Positions 6,792-7,707 of a stretch of DNA of 7,707 nt are shown here, piece after piece. Location: assembly GCA_005793295.1 (NCBI GenBank), contig SXSX01000235.1, positions 1 to 7,707 of the forward strand, in the 5' to 3' direction. The notes beneath the pieces were generated by a model. It was not told the origin of the DNA and did no database searches. It saw nothing but the letters and a program-made list of their open reading frames with translations. The DNA is from Burkholderiales bacterium. GTDB taxonomy: Bacteria > Pseudomonadota > Gammaproteobacteria > Burkholderiales > Burkholderiaceae_C. The translations under genes and the position numbers were made by a program. The first letter of the stretch is position 1, and each line of letters begins with the position of its first letter.

Positions 6792-7655
6792 ATGCAGTCG
6801 CTTTACGACATCCCCGCCCCCGCAAAACTCAATCTGTTTTTGCACATCACAGGCCAGCGCGCCGACGGTTATCACCTGCTGCAGTCGGTTTTTATGATGC
6901 TGGACTGGTGCGATCAGCTGAACTTTGATATCCGCCAAGATGGCGGTATCAGCCGCGAAGATTTAACTTGGGCTCTCCCTGAAGACGACTTATGCATTCG
7001 GGCTGCACGGGCCCTGCAACATGCCACCCAATGTCCTTTAGGCGTTCATATTGGCATTCGCAAGTCGGTGCCAGCCCAGGCCGGAATGGGCGGAGGATCT
7101 TCTGACGCAGCCACCACCCTTTTGACCCTGAATCGTCTTTGGAAACTCGATCTTTCTGTAGAAGCGCTCACCACAATTGGCATCTCACTGGGGGCCGATG
7201 TCCCATTTTTCCTAGGGGGCCACAACGCATGGGTCGAAGGCGTGGGCGAGAAAATCACCCCGATTTCAATTGCATCCGAACGCTTTGTGGTGGTTAAACC
7301 CGATGCGGGGCTCGACACCCGTTTGATTTTTTCAGACCCGTCTCTCAAACGGGACACGGAACTTGCTATAATTTCAGGCTTCGCTACAAACGCTTTTGGC
7401 TTCGGCCGAAACGATTTGCAAGCCGTTGCCCAAACGTTATGCCCTGGTGTCAACCAAGCCCTTGAGTGGCTTGCCTCCAAGGGCTTAAACGCAAGGATGA
7501 CGGGCTCCGGAAGCGCAGTTTTTGCGCATCTGACCCACGATATTGAGTTGCAAGATGCGCCTGCCGCCATGCAAGTCAAACTGTGTCGAAGTCTGGAGAT
7601 TCATCCTTTGCAGGGATGGGCACGCAGCGATGGTTTATCGGTGGGCAGCTTTTAG
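6792..7655 (+). CDS. ispE: 4-diphosphocytidyl-2-C-methyl-D-erythritol kinase
   Basis: IspE phosphorylates CDP-methylerythritol with ATP in the non-mevalonate (MEP) pathway to isoprenoid precursors. The 287-residue product (E. coli 283) is a GHMP kinase. Motif 1 is APAKLNLFLHITGQRADGYH (9-28), with substrate-side K12 and N14. The ATP-binding loop is AGMGGGSSDAA (97-107). SLGADVPFFLGG (132-143) carries catalytic D136, and motif 3 is MTGSGSAVFAHL (236-247). I chose the ATG at 6792, 8 bases after the lolB stop, because it puts motif 1 at the usual distance from the N-terminus. The frame stays open a further 111 bases upstream into lolB, but that stretch encodes Pro/Arg-rich sequence unlike the family. 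The ribosome binding site is weak, so coupling to lolB is likely. tRNA-Gln begins 14 bases after the stop. Codons at about residues 191-194 contain a perfect -10 sequence. Confidence 0.97.
   Translation: MQSLYDIPAPAKLNLFLHITGQRADGYHLLQSVFMMLDWCDQLNFDIRQDGGISREDLTWALPEDDLCIRAARALQHATQCPLGVHIGIRKSVPAQAGMGGGSSDAATTLLTLNRLWKLDLSVEALTTIGISLGADVPFFLGGHNAWVEGVGEKITPISIASERFVVVKPDAGLDTRLIFSDPSLKRDTELAIISGFATNAFGFGRNDLQAVAQTLCPGVNQALEWLASKGLNARMTGSGSAVFAHLTHDIELQDAPAAMQVKLCRSLEIHPLQGWARSDGLSVGSF
7364..7372 (+). promoter_or_regulatory. Candidate extended -10 promoter inside ispE
   Basis: TGCTATAAT is a perfect TATAAT hexamer (7367-7372) with the extended TGN element directly before it, on the coding strand. 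No good -35 lies 16-18 bases upstream, but extended -10 promoters can do without one. A start near 7379 would place it about 290 bases before tRNA-Gln, and it could supply that tRNA and the downstream genes independently of lolB-ispE. The sequence also encodes ordinary IspE residues, so this is a pattern match, not proof. Confidence 0.35.
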
Positions 7656-7660
7656 CTGTC
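7644..7660 (+). other. 7-bp hairpin over the ispE stop codon
   Basis: GGCAGCT (7644-7650) pairs with AGCTGTC (7654-7660) around a TTT loop, with one G-U pair. The second arm includes the last two bases of the TAG stop. No T-run follows, so it is unlikely to terminate transcription; it may instead be a processing or stability element between the ispE message and the tRNA. Confidence 0.35.
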
Positions 7661-7669
7661 AACCCGTGT

Positions 7670-7707
7670 CGGGGAATCGCCAAGTTGGTTAAGGCACTGG
7701 ATTTTGA
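7670..7707 (+). tRNA. tRNA-Gln(UUG), 5' part (truncated by window end)
   Basis: The last 38 bases match the first 37-38 positions of a bacterial glutamine tRNA. The acceptor 5' strand CGGGGAA is at 7670-7676 and T8 at 7677. The D stem is GCC (7679-7681) with GGC (7693-7695), around a D loop containing the GG pair (7687-7688). The anticodon-stem 5' strand CTGGA is at 7697-7701, followed by loop TTTTGA with anticodon TTG at 7704-7706. It reads CAA and, by wobble, CAG. Position 1 appears to be C, whereas E. coli tRNA-Gln has U1. The 3' half lies outside the window. The position after ispE agrees with the Burkholderiales order ispE - tRNA-Gln - prs. Confidence 0.92.

Noticed and set aside
7046..7579. 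177-codon open frame on the minus strand, antisense to ispE
   Set aside because: It overlaps the conserved IspE motifs throughout; no family features and no start signal. A shadow of the coding strand.
1..7707. CRISPR array, insertion sequence, toxin-antitoxin, phage or defence genes
   Set aside because: No spaced direct repeats, terminal inverted repeats, transposase or integrase motifs, or foreign-looking segment were seen; apart from the function-unknown TPR protein, every coding region is a recognisable core gene.

Overview
The window is a compact stretch of chromosomal housekeeping genes. It most likely comes from a betaproteobacterium of the order Burkholderiales, perhaps near the Comamonadaceae but with moderate GC. 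The inference rests on the NAD kinase tail, the MutM/MutY/TPR/LolB/IspE sequences, and the order tpr-lolB-ispE-tRNA-Gln. I know that order from this lineage but could not search for it. There is no mobile element, CRISPR array, phage gene or gene-free stretch; the largest intergenic gap is 38 bases.

Layout. (1) Positions 1-2631, plus strand: the last codons of nadK (NAD kinase), then recN (SMC-like DNA-repair ATPase), then rapZ (P-loop protein, RNase adapter in enterobacteria). The genes are 3 and 9 bases apart and look like one transcription unit. (2) Positions 2620-4487, minus strand: mutM then mutY, the two 8-oxoguanine repair glycosylases, joined by a 4-base GTGA stop/start overlap. The mutY end overlaps the rapZ end by 12 bases, tail to tail. 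(3) Positions 4488-4525: a short AT-rich divergent region that must serve both mutM and the next operon. (4) Positions 4526-7707, plus strand: an exported 581-residue TPR protein of unknown role, lolB (outer-membrane lipoprotein receptor, start overlapping the TPR stop as ATGA), ispE (isoprenoid-precursor kinase), and a tRNA-Gln(UUG) cut by the window edge after its anticodon loop.

The genes fall into three themes: DNA integrity (recN, mutM, mutY), envelope biogenesis (the TPR protein, lolB, ispE and, through amino-sugar control in enterobacteria, rapZ), and basic cofactor and translation supply (nadK, tRNA-Gln). All complete enzymes retain their key motifs and I see no frameshift.

I did not find a convincing previously undescribed system. 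The points worth a second look are small: the bidirectional AT-rich mutM/TPR promoter region with a possibly leaderless TPR mRNA, a perfect extended -10 inside ispE, paired hairpins at the ispE/tRNA-Gln junction (one using the first bases of the tRNA), RapZ without the basic RNA-binding tail, and the uncharacterised TPR protein coupled to lolB.
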